Shown here: positions 1-8,848 of the stretch, one piece after another | How the letters are laid out: each line of letters starts with the position of its first letter | Position numbering within the stretch: the stretch's first letter is position 1 | Origin: Gracilaria caudata | Taxonomy: Eukaryota; Rhodophyta; Florideophyceae; Gracilariales; Gracilariaceae | DNA: 25,911 nt | NCBI GenBank assembly: GCA_030374735.1 | Contig: JASCIV010000297.1 | Location: 1 to 25,911, forward strand | Reading direction: 5' to 3' | Position numbers and translations under genes: made by a program | The notes under the pieces: generated by a model | Seen by the model: the letters and a program-made list of their open reading frames with translations, nothing else | What the model was told of the DNA's origin: nothing | Database searches by the model: none

Positions 1-1444
1 AGATAAGAAGTGATGACACAGCTAGTACTCGCCAAGCATTACGCCTAGAAACGCTCTTAGTATGCTTGCTAAAGTCTGCACCTCTCGAATTGTTTGCGTG
101 TTTCTTTCTTGTCTGCTGTCTGACGAAGACAACCTCGTCATCTTCATCAGCCACTGACGGCACAGAAATGCCTCGCCTTCTTCTCACGTCCGGCTTTTCA
201 TCTCTCTGAGGTGCTTCAGCATACTGTTGATTCTTAGGTGGGACTTCCTCCTCATCCATTGTTTCCATTTGCAATACTTTTGCACGCACAAGACCTATAA
301 GCTCTTCTTTTGACACCAAGTTTGCGAACCGGACATTATGAGCTCGCAACCAATCCCGAATATCTTTCGTACTCCACTGAGTAAAGTCAAGAAGTTGTTC
401 CTCGTCTTCAGTATCAACGATAGAGCCTCGATCAGAATGATGGGCACGGTCGCTTTCATATGCATCGCTGTCAAACGGAATATCTTCCTGACGAACATCC
501 TTGTGTTCTCGGTGAGATTCGTGACCATGAAATGGTTGAATGTCGTCCTCGCCATCGAGTAGCGTTTGTTTCTGCTCATTAAGAGATGAATCGTAAGTTA
601 GATCCACAACCTGGACAGGTTTGTCATGTTCCTGCTCGTCAGCCTCCGAATCATCTTCGTCGTCAACAGGTTCATCATCGGCCTCGTAATCTGGATCCTC
701 ATCCGACACGTAATTCTCATCGATGTTGAAAAACGATTGATCACGAACAGACGGTTTAGTTGAAACTTCAGAAATGTCTCTCTGTCTCGTTCGCCGTTGA
801 ACAGAAGGCGTTGTCGGGCGCCTACCTTCAGAGCGAAGAGTGGCTCTCCTCGCAGTAGAAGGGGCGGATCCCTTCCGAATATCATCGGAATCGTGCGTTT
901 CGAATGTTCGTTGCGCTGCATCCGCCACAGAGCTGGAGCGAGCGCGCGAGGAAGGGCGGGAGACTGGCTTTTCTTTCGTATTCGGTAGCGATGGCTCTCG
1001 AAGCTGCGCAAGAAGCGAAGGTTCAACCCAACTTGAAGAGCGACGACGCTGTCTAGTGCCAGCAGCCGTGTCGGTGGTCGCTTCTCGTCGCTCTTCTTCA
1101 GCGGCAGACACGCGGGCAGCAGAAGGCTGTCGAGCTCGCGAAGACGAGGTTGGCGCTTGGTTCATATCAGGCTGCTGAGCGGTGGAGGCCCGCCGAGTAC
1201 GCTGCAGAGAAGCTGGGGATGAAAGTCCGGACTGAAACGGATTGGGCTGTTGCACTGGGGAGTGTGACTGACCAAAATTATGCTCTTTCCATACGTCGAG
1301 CGCAGCGGTAAGAAGCTCGGACTTGCGTGGCGGACCCGGCGTTCCATCACTTCGCGCGACGTTTTTAACAGATACATCGTAACGTCGTAAAAACTCACGA
1401 AGCTCGACGACTCGCATCTGCTCAATTTCTTGGCGCGATTCCAT
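1..1444 (-). CDS. HeH/Ish1-type inner nuclear membrane protein, N-terminal part (cut by left edge)
   Basis: Reading leftward from the ATG at 1444, the frame stays open for 481 codons to the window edge, with stops just upstream of the ATG, so this is the first possible Met. Residues about 10-56 form a SAP/HeH-like helix-turn-helix (MRVVELREFLRRYDV, then RKSELL). A Ser/Arg/Pro-rich linker follows, then a strongly acidic stretch (about 233-275). A second domain at about 354-392 (WSTKDIRDWLRAHNV, then SKEELIGLV) matches the Ish1/HeH pattern. A basic segment (RRRR, RKKH) precedes a hydrophobic start (WRVLAVSSLLI, from residue 471) that looks like the first membrane span. This is the order seen in Heh1/Src1/MAN1-type proteins: DNA-facing domain, long basic/acidic linker, transmembrane segment. 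I infer a nuclear-envelope chromatin tether. The luminal and C-terminal parts lie outside the window. A soluble SAP protein is the main alternative. Confidence 0.62.
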   Translation of the reverse strand, partial: MESRQEIEQMRVVELREFLRRYDVSVKNVARSDGTPGPPRKSELLTAALDVWKEHNFGQSHSPVQQPNPFQSGLSSPASLQRTRRASTAQQPDMNQAPTSSSRARQPSAARVSAAEEERREATTDTAAGTRQRRRSSSWVEPSLLAQLREPSLPNTKEKPVSRPSSRARSSSVADAAQRTFETHDSDDIRKGSAPSTARRATLRSEGRRPTTPSVQRRTRQRDISEVSTKPSVRDQSFFNIDENYVSDEDPDYEADDEPVDDEDDSEADEQEHDKPVQVVDLTYDSSLNEQKQTLLDGEDDIQPFHGHESHREHKDVRQEDIPFDSDAYESDRAHHSDRGSIVDTEDEEQLLDFTQWSTKDIRDWLRAHNVRFANLVSKEELIGLVRAKVLQMETMDEEEVPPKNQQYAEAPQRDEKPDVRRRRGISVPSVADEDDEVVFVRQQTRKKHANNSRGADFSKHTKSVSRRNAWRVLAVSSLLI

Positions 1445-2290
1445 CGTGACGCCGGTTGGGAGGACACACTGTGCTCGGTGACAGATGTCAAAGTCAAAAG
1501 TGGTTGTACATGAAGTTAGTTCGCTCACGGGCGCGGCATTGAGGCCACTTCCGAGGAATTCCGACGCCCAGCGGACGGGGGAGCGCGGTGCTGTGACAGC
1601 TGACAAGTGCAGCGTGGATAGATAGAAGGCTCGCAGGTTGATCCGGCGCCTTCTCGGGCGTACCAGCACCATTTCAAATTTTGAATCTCAATTGCAAAAT
1701 CTTGTCACGTGTCCATACAGAACATCGAGCCACGTGTCATGCGTGGCAATTGTTCTGTCAAGGCGCAAGCCAGGCTGGCCTGGCCAGCTCGACGCGCGTG
1801 GCTGGCTGCGTTGTGCGTGCGCCACGGTTCCGGTTGCGCGCCCCTGCATAAGTCGCGCTCTTGCGCCTCGTCCTGTTGCGCGTGTGACCCTTGCTGTGCG
1901 TTTTGTTTTGCTCTGCATCGCGCTGCGCTCCGCCCCTTCCACCTCACTGGCCTCGCCCTCGCCCGCCCTGCCCACTCCCACTCCTCGTCGCCGTTTCCCG
2001 ACGTCTGCGTCCTGCGTCTGTGCGTGCTTTTTCCTTGCTGTCCTTCCGACCTTCGTTGTACTACGTGCTTACTACTCGTCGTGTCGCCCAAAACTCCTGT
2101 CGCCGCCTTCCTCTCCTACTCGTTCCCCTGGCCTCCGTCTGCGCTGCGTCGCTGAACAGCCCTCCAGTTTCCCAAACGCGCTCCCTGTCGCTCCGCTCCT
2201 TCCACCTGCCTTCTCCACCCACCCTACCACACCCTGGCGTCACACTCCACGACGCCCGCCCCTACCCGAAAGCGCAAGAGAGACGGACGA
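1445..2290. promoter_or_regulatory. Divergent intergenic/promoter region with C/T-rich leader
   Basis: This region lies between the divergent start codons of the HeH/Ish1 gene (-) and the E2 gene (+). From about 1860 to 2285 the plus strand is strongly C/T-rich, as expected of a pyrimidine-rich promoter or 5' leader. Long ORFs here (for example 1638-2333 +) are low-complexity Ser/Pro/Arg translations and are not credible genes. I saw no TATA box. Confidence 0.4.
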
Positions 2291-2761
2291 ATGTCGCAAT
2301 CATCCCCGTCCGCCGCGAGGCTTCGCCTCATGACCGATCTCAAACTCATGCGTCAGGAGCCTCCAGAGGGTTGCAGCGCCAGTCCACTTAGCGAGGAAAA
2401 CCTCTTCGTCTGGGGTGCCACTATTTTCGGTCCACCAGAAACCCCTTGGGAGGGTGGTGTCTACAGTCTACGTCTCACCTTCAATGAACACTATCCGGAA
2501 AAACCTCCGCGTGTGCGCTTCACTGCCGAGATGTTCCACCCGAATGTGTACACCGATGGAACTCTTTGTCTGGATATCATTCAGGATAAGTGGTCGCCCA
2601 TATACACCGTCAATACTATTCTTACTTCCATCCAGTCCTTGCTCACGGATCCCAACCCGTCGAGCCCTGCTAACCCAGAGGCTGCTCAGTTGTACAATGC
2701 TGATAGGAATGCTTATAAGAAGAAGGTTCGTCGATGCGCACAAAAGAGTGTTGAATGTTAG
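2291..2761 (+). CDS. Ubiquitin-conjugating enzyme E2, Rad6/UBC2 (UBE2A/B) type
   Basis: This is a 156-residue intronless E2 with a complete UBC fold. It accepts ubiquitin from E1 on the catalytic Cys and passes it to substrates with an E3. The HPN motif is at 83-85, the catalytic Cys is C93 in DGTLCLDI, and the following segment (DKWSPIYTVNTILTSIQSLL, then DPNPSSPAN) is typical of Rad6. The N-terminal helix (RLRLMTDLKLM) and the WEGGVY and YPEKPP blocks also fit. The family acts with Rad18-type E3s on PCNA in DNA-damage tolerance and with Bre1-type E3s on histone H2B; that role is inferred here. There is no long acidic tail such as budding-yeast Rad6 has; the protein ends KKVRRCAQKSVEC. The Met at 2291 gives an N-terminus only a few residues longer than usual. 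Confidence 0.93.
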   Translation: MSQSSPSAARLRLMTDLKLMRQEPPEGCSASPLSEENLFVWGATIFGPPETPWEGGVYSLRLTFNEHYPEKPPRVRFTAEMFHPNVYTDGTLCLDIIQDKWSPIYTVNTILTSIQSLLTDPNPSSPANPEAAQLYNADRNAYKKKVRRCAQKSVEC

Positions 2762-4837
2762 TACCGCTGTGTATCAGTCCATCGCGCTCGTTGTCATCGC
2801 TTTTCTTCTTGGCTAGAAACTTTCGTCGCACGTGCAACTTGATACATTCACCACGCTTAGAAACAAACCTTTCTTTCTACTATCTTTCGTTTCTCAGACC
2901 ATTCTTGTTTTACTCAAACATGTCTCCCTCTATCTCTCTCTGCCTTCGTTTTCTATCATATGTCTTCTTGCCGTGTGTTACTTTGGCTGGAGCGTCTTCG
3001 TCTTTATCTGTTGATGCTTGCCTGTAGTGGTGGATTTGTGTCCTCAACTCCTGGTAGTACCGCCAAACATGTAATACCCGAGGTGTTCCTGGCGTACAAT
3101 TGCTACCTAATCGCACAATTCAACCTCCGCACCTGGTTTGACCGCAGTTCTTGGTGAACATTGTTCCGGCTTATCTTCTGCAACGTCGTTTCGCAGTATT
3201 TTGGTGATCGTTCTGCGCCCTTACCTTGGAATCTAATTGTGCAGTTTGGTTTTTGCTGGGTCTCCCGTGCGAGGATTGGTGTCATGTCAATGTGTGCTGT
3301 TCATGCCACGGTGTCATGTGAAATGTATCGGCGACTACATATTTTTTTTGTGCAGCATAGATTTGTAGCAGTGTGAAGGATAGCACATTCCATTGCTTTC
3401 AAGGAGTAAACATCATCATCAACGTACACTCCTCCATTACTTTTGGCGTGTACCATCTCACGCCCGTGACAGAGATGAGAACGCGAAAGAGAAGGATTTC
3501 GTGCCTACTGTCATAACAAGCCCCCCCCCCCCCCCCCCCCTTTTGCGTTTTACGAAGCTTATGTAGCTGGTAAGTACTGAAAAAAGATAAGCAACTCAGT
3601 GGGGAAGTTCTATAATAATTGATGTGGATACCATGTCATGATGTCAACTGAAAGCGTACCTAGTTGCTTAAATGGAGTTCCTTTAGTCTAGAAATAGAAG
3701 AGAGAAGTCTGCAGTAAAGAAGAAAAAGAGAGGTGCTTGGCCGAGTAAAGGGTTTCGATTGCTACATGACTAGCCAATGGGCCATCTGTATGTCCTGCAC
3801 CCGTAAACGATTGGCAGCAAAACAAAAGACGATACATTAGGAAACGTTTCCGGGACGGGACATCGTCCGAGTGGGAGAGCAAAAGCGAAGACGGCACTGG
3901 GTGGAGCCATTATATGCTGGAATGCCAAGTCCAAAACTCACACAAAGCAAACTACGCCGTTACCATGAGGACCTGTGCAACGGAAACGTGTGGCAATATG
4001 CACTGGGAAACAAAACTCTTTTTGTGTTGAAATGATGGAAAACCTTTGCGAGACGGGACGCAACGTGGAAGAACCACTGTTGTGCACGAAGATTCGAATG
4101 GAATCAGCAGAGTTGAGCACTGTGATTCTGTGACGGAAGGGATTGAACTACTGTATCGGGCTACGGTTCAAAGAACGTCGTGACTTTCAGATCCCGGGAA
4201 GAGCTCTTTCCTTTCCTGCAAGGGCGGTGAATGAACAGTCAGTATCGAGATGCAAACCGCGGAAGTTCGCGAGCCGCGACCCAAACGCTAGAATGATCTT
4301 CCGCTGAGCAGAAGATCTTCTGTTTCTACATAGTAGTGGTGAAATCGAATATTACTTCTCTTCAACCAGGACATCGAGCGTCGAATTCATTTCCAGACGT
4401 GTCAGGATCTTCCTGCTCTCGTTTTTCTGTCCTAGTGGTCCAGCTGGTTGGAGAACAGTGCAAGACTATCGCAGCCAGAGTTACAAGTCGAACGTAAAGT
4501 TACTTGGTTCACCGAACATCGCAGCTGCAGAGTCGTAGGGTACAAAACACGTCAAGGTTTCTTCTTCTTCTGTGCTGAAGTGGTTAAAGTTTTTATGGAG
4601 GTCGGTGGCGCTCCTGAGAAGTCTGCAGTGCTTAGCAATACCCCTTGCTGGAAGCAATACTATCAGACTTGAGGATCGATAAAAACCTACCAAAGGAGTG
4701 GAACGTCGCCCACGGACGGTCCCACAACGCCCAAGACCTTGGCCCTTGTTAATTGAAGTGGTTTGCGATACAAATTGTCATTATCTGAGGCCTTCATCGC
4801 GAAGTGTATAGCAACGGATTGTAAGAGCACAGCCCTC
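2762..4837. other. Gene-poor intergenic stretch
   Basis: More than 2 kb with no recognisable coding region on either strand. It begins with the 3' UTR of the E2 gene and holds a 20-C homopolymer (3521-3540). Short ORFs occur but mostly lack an ATG and match nothing I know: a minus frame ending at 4481 reads plausibly (HKNFNHFSTEEEETLTCF), and a 33-codon plus ORF starts at 4032. These could be exons of an unrecognised spliced gene. I cannot support one. Confidence 0.4.
3521..3540 (+). repeat. Poly-C run, 20 C
   Basis: An uninterrupted run of 20 C flanked by CAAG and TTTTGCG, in noncoding DNA downstream of the E2 gene. Such G/C homopolymers are length-unstable and are prone to sequencing error, so the exact length is uncertain. 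Confidence 0.95.
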
Positions 4838-4926
4838 GTCACTCGTGGGCGTCGTCACTCGTGGGCGTCGTCACTCGTGGGCGTCGTCACTCGTGGGCGT
4901 CGTCACTCGTGGGCGCCCACGAGTGA
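4838..4926. repeat. 16-bp tandem repeat (nearly five copies) ending in a 24-bp perfect palindrome
   Basis: The unit GTCACTCGTGGGCGTC is repeated four times exactly at 4838-4901, followed by most of a fifth copy. The fifth copy runs into its own inverted partial copy, so 4903-4926 is a perfect 24-bp palindrome centred on GGGCGCCC. The period of 16 is not a multiple of three, which argues against a coding repeat. No gene is recognisable around it. It could be a binding-site array or simply a slippage product. Confidence 0.93.
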
Positions 4927-5334
4927 GGGGTATGGAAGCACTCTCTTCGCAGGTACAGCAATCGTTCAACGCTGTCATTGGCATTGCAACCTTTTAAACT
5001 GCCTTGTCCTTGGCCTCCGTTGGAGATCTATTTGCGTTCTCAATTCGCTTCGATCAGCAGTCAGCGTTTACCCTTCGTAGATCGAAAACAGGCACACCGC
5101 GAGAAGGCGAGATGCACGTGCCCAACCTTTTAAACGCCATTTCTACGGGGTCTCAAAAAATACAGTACACGTACTGGTACCAAAGGTATAAGATGTAAGA
5201 TCTACGCCAGTTTGTTCGCTTCATCGATGAGTGCCAAAAACTCAATATCTCAATCTTCTTTTTGATCCAGAGCTTTATATTCTAACAAGAGCGAAGAGAA
5301 CGCTGATTGTTAATATTGGTAAGACTTTGCATGA
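4927..5334. other. Intergenic region, 3' flank of the SMPD4-like gene
   Basis: No coding feature is supported. Reading on the minus strand this is the downstream flank of the SMPD4-like gene. It is AT-richer than the gene and contains AATATAAAG in the minus direction about 60 bases after the stop, a possible but non-canonical poly(A) signal. Confidence 0.35.
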
Positions 5335-7248
5335 TTACAGAGTCAGAGATGAAACTAAGCTCTTCGTTAATAAAATTACCAAACAGACGAGAGCAATCAG
5401 ACCCCATACCCAGTACTGTCCCAGGAAACGGATATCAGGCAAGAACCCTAGTCTCGGCTCAACTCTCAGAGCGAGCCAGTACGCAAGAAGGACCAACATT
5501 TCACTCTCACTACCAGAAATCGGCTTATCCCATACGCCGCCTATGAAAGGAACTTCTTCACCACGAGCGCTTCCCATCCAGTTGTCTCGAAAGTCCTTCA
5601 ATCGTCGTTTAGTACTTGACGAGCTCCCTCCATTTGCAGCGGACACTACTTTGCCACTTCCCACGCCAACAATTTCTGATATACCACGAAAAACACCGCC
5701 ATTACTTGGCTTGTCTCCGAGGTTGGCCGCCAGAATAGGAATGAAGTTTTTTTCGCGATGGCCGTTCTTGCGCTGAAGCTGGGACTTTTGGTCGCGCAAC
5801 GCATCTAGACAAAGCTGGAGCTCTTCCATACGATCGGGGTCTTCTTCTGGCACTGTGAGAGAATGAAAGCGAGCGGCCTGTGCAGCATCAGTTAAGAGGG
5901 AGAGAACGCGAACTCCGTCTGTCGACGACGCAACGTGCATGCTTGCCGCCAGTATAACGGCAGATCTGAGAAGAGTTTTATCACAATTAGTATGCCTTTG
6001 TTCAAACCCGTTTCTCCATTTTCCTTCCTTTACAGATGTGGCATTCCCCGGGGAAGCTGTAGGCGAGGGCAGATGTGCGTTAATAGATGAAAGTGTAGAT
6101 GATAAGGCAGCCATTGACGGAGAGCGATTTGCTTGTGCATTCTTGTTAGGTTTGGGCTTTGGCAGGAGCATCTGTGACGCAACACTACGAATGCTGTTGC
6201 GCCAGGGTGCAATCAACATGGAAAGCACTCGAATGTATGCGATGAGAGGGAAAATCGGAGCCGCTGAGTCATAGTTTGAGAAAACGGCGTCCAGCATTGA
6301 CGGTATAAAACGGTACAAGGCTCCTGAGTTTGTTAGTTGTCTGTTATCCATGACGCGGTTTGTTGCGAGAGTACATGACTCGGCAGTGAGGTCAAGATCC
6401 TTAGGAGACGCCGGTGGCAACGCCAGAAGAAGTGCTGTAATCGCATCTGCGGTTGAGGTTGATAGGTATGGTATTTCAGTTGGAGTTGCAGTTATCCATG
6501 GAATGATCAAGTAGTCAAGACAAGTGGGAATAAAAATGTCGTTGCTGTCCACCTTTGCAGAGGGATCCCTGAGTGCAGCGTATGCGCTTATTACCTGATT
6601 GTACTGAGCTCGTATTGACGGGATAGAACGCGATCGTTTTGGGATTTTAACGGTGGAGGAGCCAGGAGCATTGACATATTTGAGGGTGGGAGATGCAATC
6701 ATACAGATGAAAAAGTAGTCCAGCGGGGATAAGAAAATGACGTCATCAGTGTCATTACGCATGGCGGGAACTAGCAGCGGTGCAAGACATGAGCGTGAGG
6801 TGCGCGGAGATAAATCTTGATCATCTAACGCATGATTCGTCAGAGTGGGCAAATTGTGCCTAGGGAATTCAAAACGCATATCATGTACGAAATCAATGCC
6901 CTTGGATCTAGGGCGGGTGTGTTTTTTGCAGAACGTATGCAGAGGTCCATCTGGAAGGACGATAGACACGAGAGCATCGCGATCACGACTGGGAAGTTCG
7001 GAACAGGTTTCGAGCCAACCCTGACCGGGAGCAAAGCCGAAGATGCGGAGCATGATTGAAGGGAGATATGCGTACACGGTGCGGGCTTCATCGGGGTGTT
7101 CGGTGGCGCGGGTGATGAGATGGCCCAGATGGGCTGAGATGGATTCGTTGGGGGGAGGAACATCACGTTCGGCTGGTCGCTGAGCGTACTCATCGACAGC
7201 TAAAATGGTGGATAGTTCGGCGCGAAGACCTCGGTACCGACCGACCAT
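5335..7248 (-). CDS. SMPD4-like protein (neutral sphingomyelinase 3 family, membrane-anchored)
   Basis: A single 637-residue ORF. Several blocks line up in order with the SMPD4 family: near the N-terminus YLPSIMLRIFGF and GWLETC; then FEFPRHNLP; then LSPLDYFFICMI, matching the family's NPFEYY-type block. At the C-terminus EMLVLLAYWLALRVE is followed by IRFLGQYWVWGLIALVCLVI, where the RFLG-Y block leads into a single hydrophobic span close to the end. This tail-anchored arrangement is typical. Human SMPD4 is about 800 residues or more; the copy here is shorter, mainly in the middle. SMPD4 was described as a neutral sphingomyelinase and is tied to the ER/nuclear envelope and nuclear pores. The enzymatic role is inferred by family only; no classic sphingomyelinase catalytic motif is visible. 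Confidence 0.8.
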   Translation of the reverse strand: MVGRYRGLRAELSTILAVDEYAQRPAERDVPPPNESISAHLGHLITRATEHPDEARTVYAYLPSIMLRIFGFAPGQGWLETCSELPSRDRDALVSIVLPDGPLHTFCKKHTRPRSKGIDFVHDMRFEFPRHNLPTLTNHALDDQDLSPRTSRSCLAPLLVPAMRNDTDDVIFLSPLDYFFICMIASPTLKYVNAPGSSTVKIPKRSRSIPSIRAQYNQVISAYAALRDPSAKVDSNDIFIPTCLDYLIIPWITATPTEIPYLSTSTADAITALLLALPPASPKDLDLTAESCTLATNRVMDNRQLTNSGALYRFIPSMLDAVFSNYDSAAPIFPLIAYIRVLSMLIAPWRNSIRSVASQMLLPKPKPNKNAQANRSPSMAALSSTLSSINAHLPSPTASPGNATSVKEGKWRNGFEQRHTNCDKTLLRSAVILAASMHVASSTDGVRVLSLLTDAAQAARFHSLTVPEEDPDRMEELQLCLDALRDQKSQLQRKNGHREKNFIPILAANLGDKPSNGGVFRGISEIVGVGSGKVVSAANGGSSSSTKRRLKDFRDNWMGSARGEEVPFIGGVWDKPISGSESEMLVLLAYWLALRVEPRLGFLPDIRFLGQYWVWGLIALVCLVILLTKSLVSSLTL

Positions 7249-7455
7249 TGTTAGACGAAACGAAGCAAAACAGTGAGCGTGAGCGTGGGTTGGCGGGGAT
7301 CAACTGCCGATACGAAGGTGAGAAAGAGACTTCAGGCGTCAGCGCTGATTGTCGTCGCTTGAAAAACCAAGCGCGGTCGAATTAAATAAATGGCGGGAAG
7401 CACTGAGCTCTGCAGAGTTCTGCTTTTTGAAAGTGCCCGCTCCATGGCGAGCTCT

Positions 7456-8226
7456 TCATTGGGACGCGGAGCTGCGCGGTCGCACCAGGGCTGTAATGGG
7501 CGCGAAGGCGATGGCGAACGTCACAAGCGCCACAAAATAGAAAGCCATGATCACAAGCCTACGCGGGTGCGCAGAAATAGCTTCAACGCGCGGTAATTCC
7601 AACATGTTGCACACCACATGCGCCGCGAAAGACGCCCACACCGATCTGGTGTTCACGTACAACGCGCCCGCGTATGTGCCAAAAAGAAAGGTGATTACAA
7701 ACTGCGCGAGTGTGGCCGAAAGGCCGACGGATGCGACGTGATGAACGTGCGCCAACGCGAACATTGTGGCGGCGAATAGCACGCGAACAGCAGCTGGATG
7801 GCATGACCATAACAACAGCGCCTGTCTCCGGAAACATATCTCCTCCAACAGCGGGCCGAATGCATAGTTTCTCAGCGCCACATACCGTTCATGCCGATCC
7901 CAAACAGAGTATCTCAACCCTTCTCGCAGCGGAACCGCCACAAGATGGCCTGCGTACAGCAGCAAAGTGAGAGACAAACCTACAATGAAGGCGGCGGAAT
8001 TGAGTGTCACTCGCGCCTCATACCGCGCGGAAAGTCGGTGCTGCACGAAAGCCTCGACCGCGACGAGGAGAAGCGCCAACGTTAACAGTCGGCGTCGGAT
8101 GATTCGTGGCTCATCTCTATGTCCACGGTTGAATGGAAGATAGAGGCTTCCTACGTACAACGCCGTGATTGATATGGAGTATAGAACCGCCTCGATGAAG
8201 TTGACCGGCGGCGAGGGGCAGTCCAT
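7456..8226 (-). CDS. CAAX prenyl protease 2 (Rce1 type, CPBP/ABI family)
   Basis: A 256-residue multi-pass membrane protein. Rce1 removes the last three residues of farnesylated or geranylgeranylated CAAX proteins in the ER membrane. The family motifs are present in order: EExxxR as E128-E129-I-C-F-R133, the second motif FALAH with H160, and the third, AAHVVCN, with H203. The preceding block LRNYAFGPLLEEICFR closely resembles the Rce1 signature. Hydrophobic segments lie at about 12-31, 47-61, 78-99, 148-160, 170-190 and 225-245. The protein is slightly short for Rce1 (about 300 residues). The Met at 8226 is the first of the ORF and leaves a short N-terminus before the first span. The gene is divergent from the small ORF at 8525. 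Confidence 0.87.
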   Translation of the reverse strand: MDCPSPPVNFIEAVLYSISITALYVGSLYLPFNRGHRDEPRIIRRRLLTLALLLVAVEAFVQHRLSARYEARVTLNSAAFIVGLSLTLLLYAGHLVAVPLREGLRYSVWDRHERYVALRNYAFGPLLEEICFRRQALLLWSCHPAAVRVLFAATMFALAHVHHVASVGLSATLAQFVITFLFGTYAGALYVNTRSVWASFAAHVVCNMLELPRVEAISAHPRRLVIMAFYFVALVTFAIAFAPITALVRPRSSASQ

Positions 8227-8524
8227 AGTGGCGCTCTACCATTGCGCTACCCGGACGCGCTCGCCGACTGCCCGCTGCGGCACTTCCGCTCGCGGTACAA
8301 CTCGTGCCGCACGAGCCCCGTGCCGGTGCACGCACGTGCGGTGCGATGGGGCGGTACATCTGTGCTGCGTGTGTAACACGTGGCAAGAAGAACTGCGAAG
8401 GTATGATAGTTATTACATGCGCGACGCGCATGTAGCGCATTGCGCGTTGATCCACGCCGCCGTCGTCGTCTTCACGTCCAGCCTGTCACTTCTTTGCTGC
8501 TGCGGCTGCGATTTGCGCTCAAAC

Positions 8525-8665
8525 ATGATATACGACGTCAAATCCGAGTACTATCAAACTTTCCTGAGCTCCAAGCAGGGAACCGGCGGCACCAAGACTA
8601 AGGCAAGTGTAAACACGCTTAACTCCAATGCCCCCGCCCCGGACGCTATGGACACCGATGATTAG
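8525..8665 (+). CDS. Small acidic-tailed protein, 46 aa, unknown
   Basis: A short ORF starting MIYDVKSEYYQTFLSSK and ending PAPDAMDTDD. Its codon choice and protein-like composition (amphipathic, aromatic N-terminus, Thr/Ser/Asn linker, acidic tail) differ from the shadow-like translation upstream in the same frame. It lies 298 bp from the divergent start of the Rce1-like gene, and an AATAAA follows the stop at 8792, consistent with a real transcript. I do not recognise the family. It could instead be the last exon of a gene with an upstream exon in 8230-8520, though no clear splice signal was seen. Confidence 0.45.
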   Translation: MIYDVKSEYYQTFLSSKQGTGGTKTKASVNTLNSNAPAPDAMDTDD

Positions 8666-8791
8666 CGCATCAAAGCGCCGTTGAAACGCACCTCCCCTGC
8701 CGCCAGTCGCCAATCGCCTCTTCTCTTCTCCCGTACCGGCCCCCGCCAAACTCGCTTTTCATACTACCTCTGCTTCTTTAACGCTCCGTAA

Positions 8792-8797
8792 AATAAA
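8792..8797 (+). terminator. AATAAA polyadenylation signal
   Basis: A canonical AATAAA (in GTAAAATAAATTATC) sits 127 bases after the stop of the 46-codon plus-strand ORF, in the gap before the convergent P-loop kinase gene. It is one of the few clear canonical signals in this window. Confidence 0.5.
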
Positions 8798-8848
8798 TTA
8801 TCTTGTCACCGTTTTCGGGCCACATCTTTGTCTCTTGGTTATCGAGGT

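Noticed and set aside
1638..2333. Plus-strand ORF of 231 codons overlapping the E2 start
   Set aside because: Low-complexity Ser/Pro/Arg/Cys translation of C/T-rich promoter DNA; overlaps the certain E2 gene in another frame.
3688..4120. Minus ORFs at 3688-3897 and 3938-4120
   Set aside because: Neither begins with ATG, no splice signals link them, and the translations match no known family.
4838..4926. CRISPR-like direct repeats
   Set aside because: Units of 16 bp are directly adjacent with no spacers, in a eukaryotic context; it is a simple tandem repeat.
8226..8256. tRNA-like D-arm on the minus strand (TAGCGCAATGGTAGAGCGC)
   Set aside because: Resembles an A box, but no matching anticodon stem, T-arm (GTTCRA) or acceptor complement follows within tRNA length, and a permuted or long-intron arrangement could not be built. 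It probably belongs to the leader of the Rce1-like gene.
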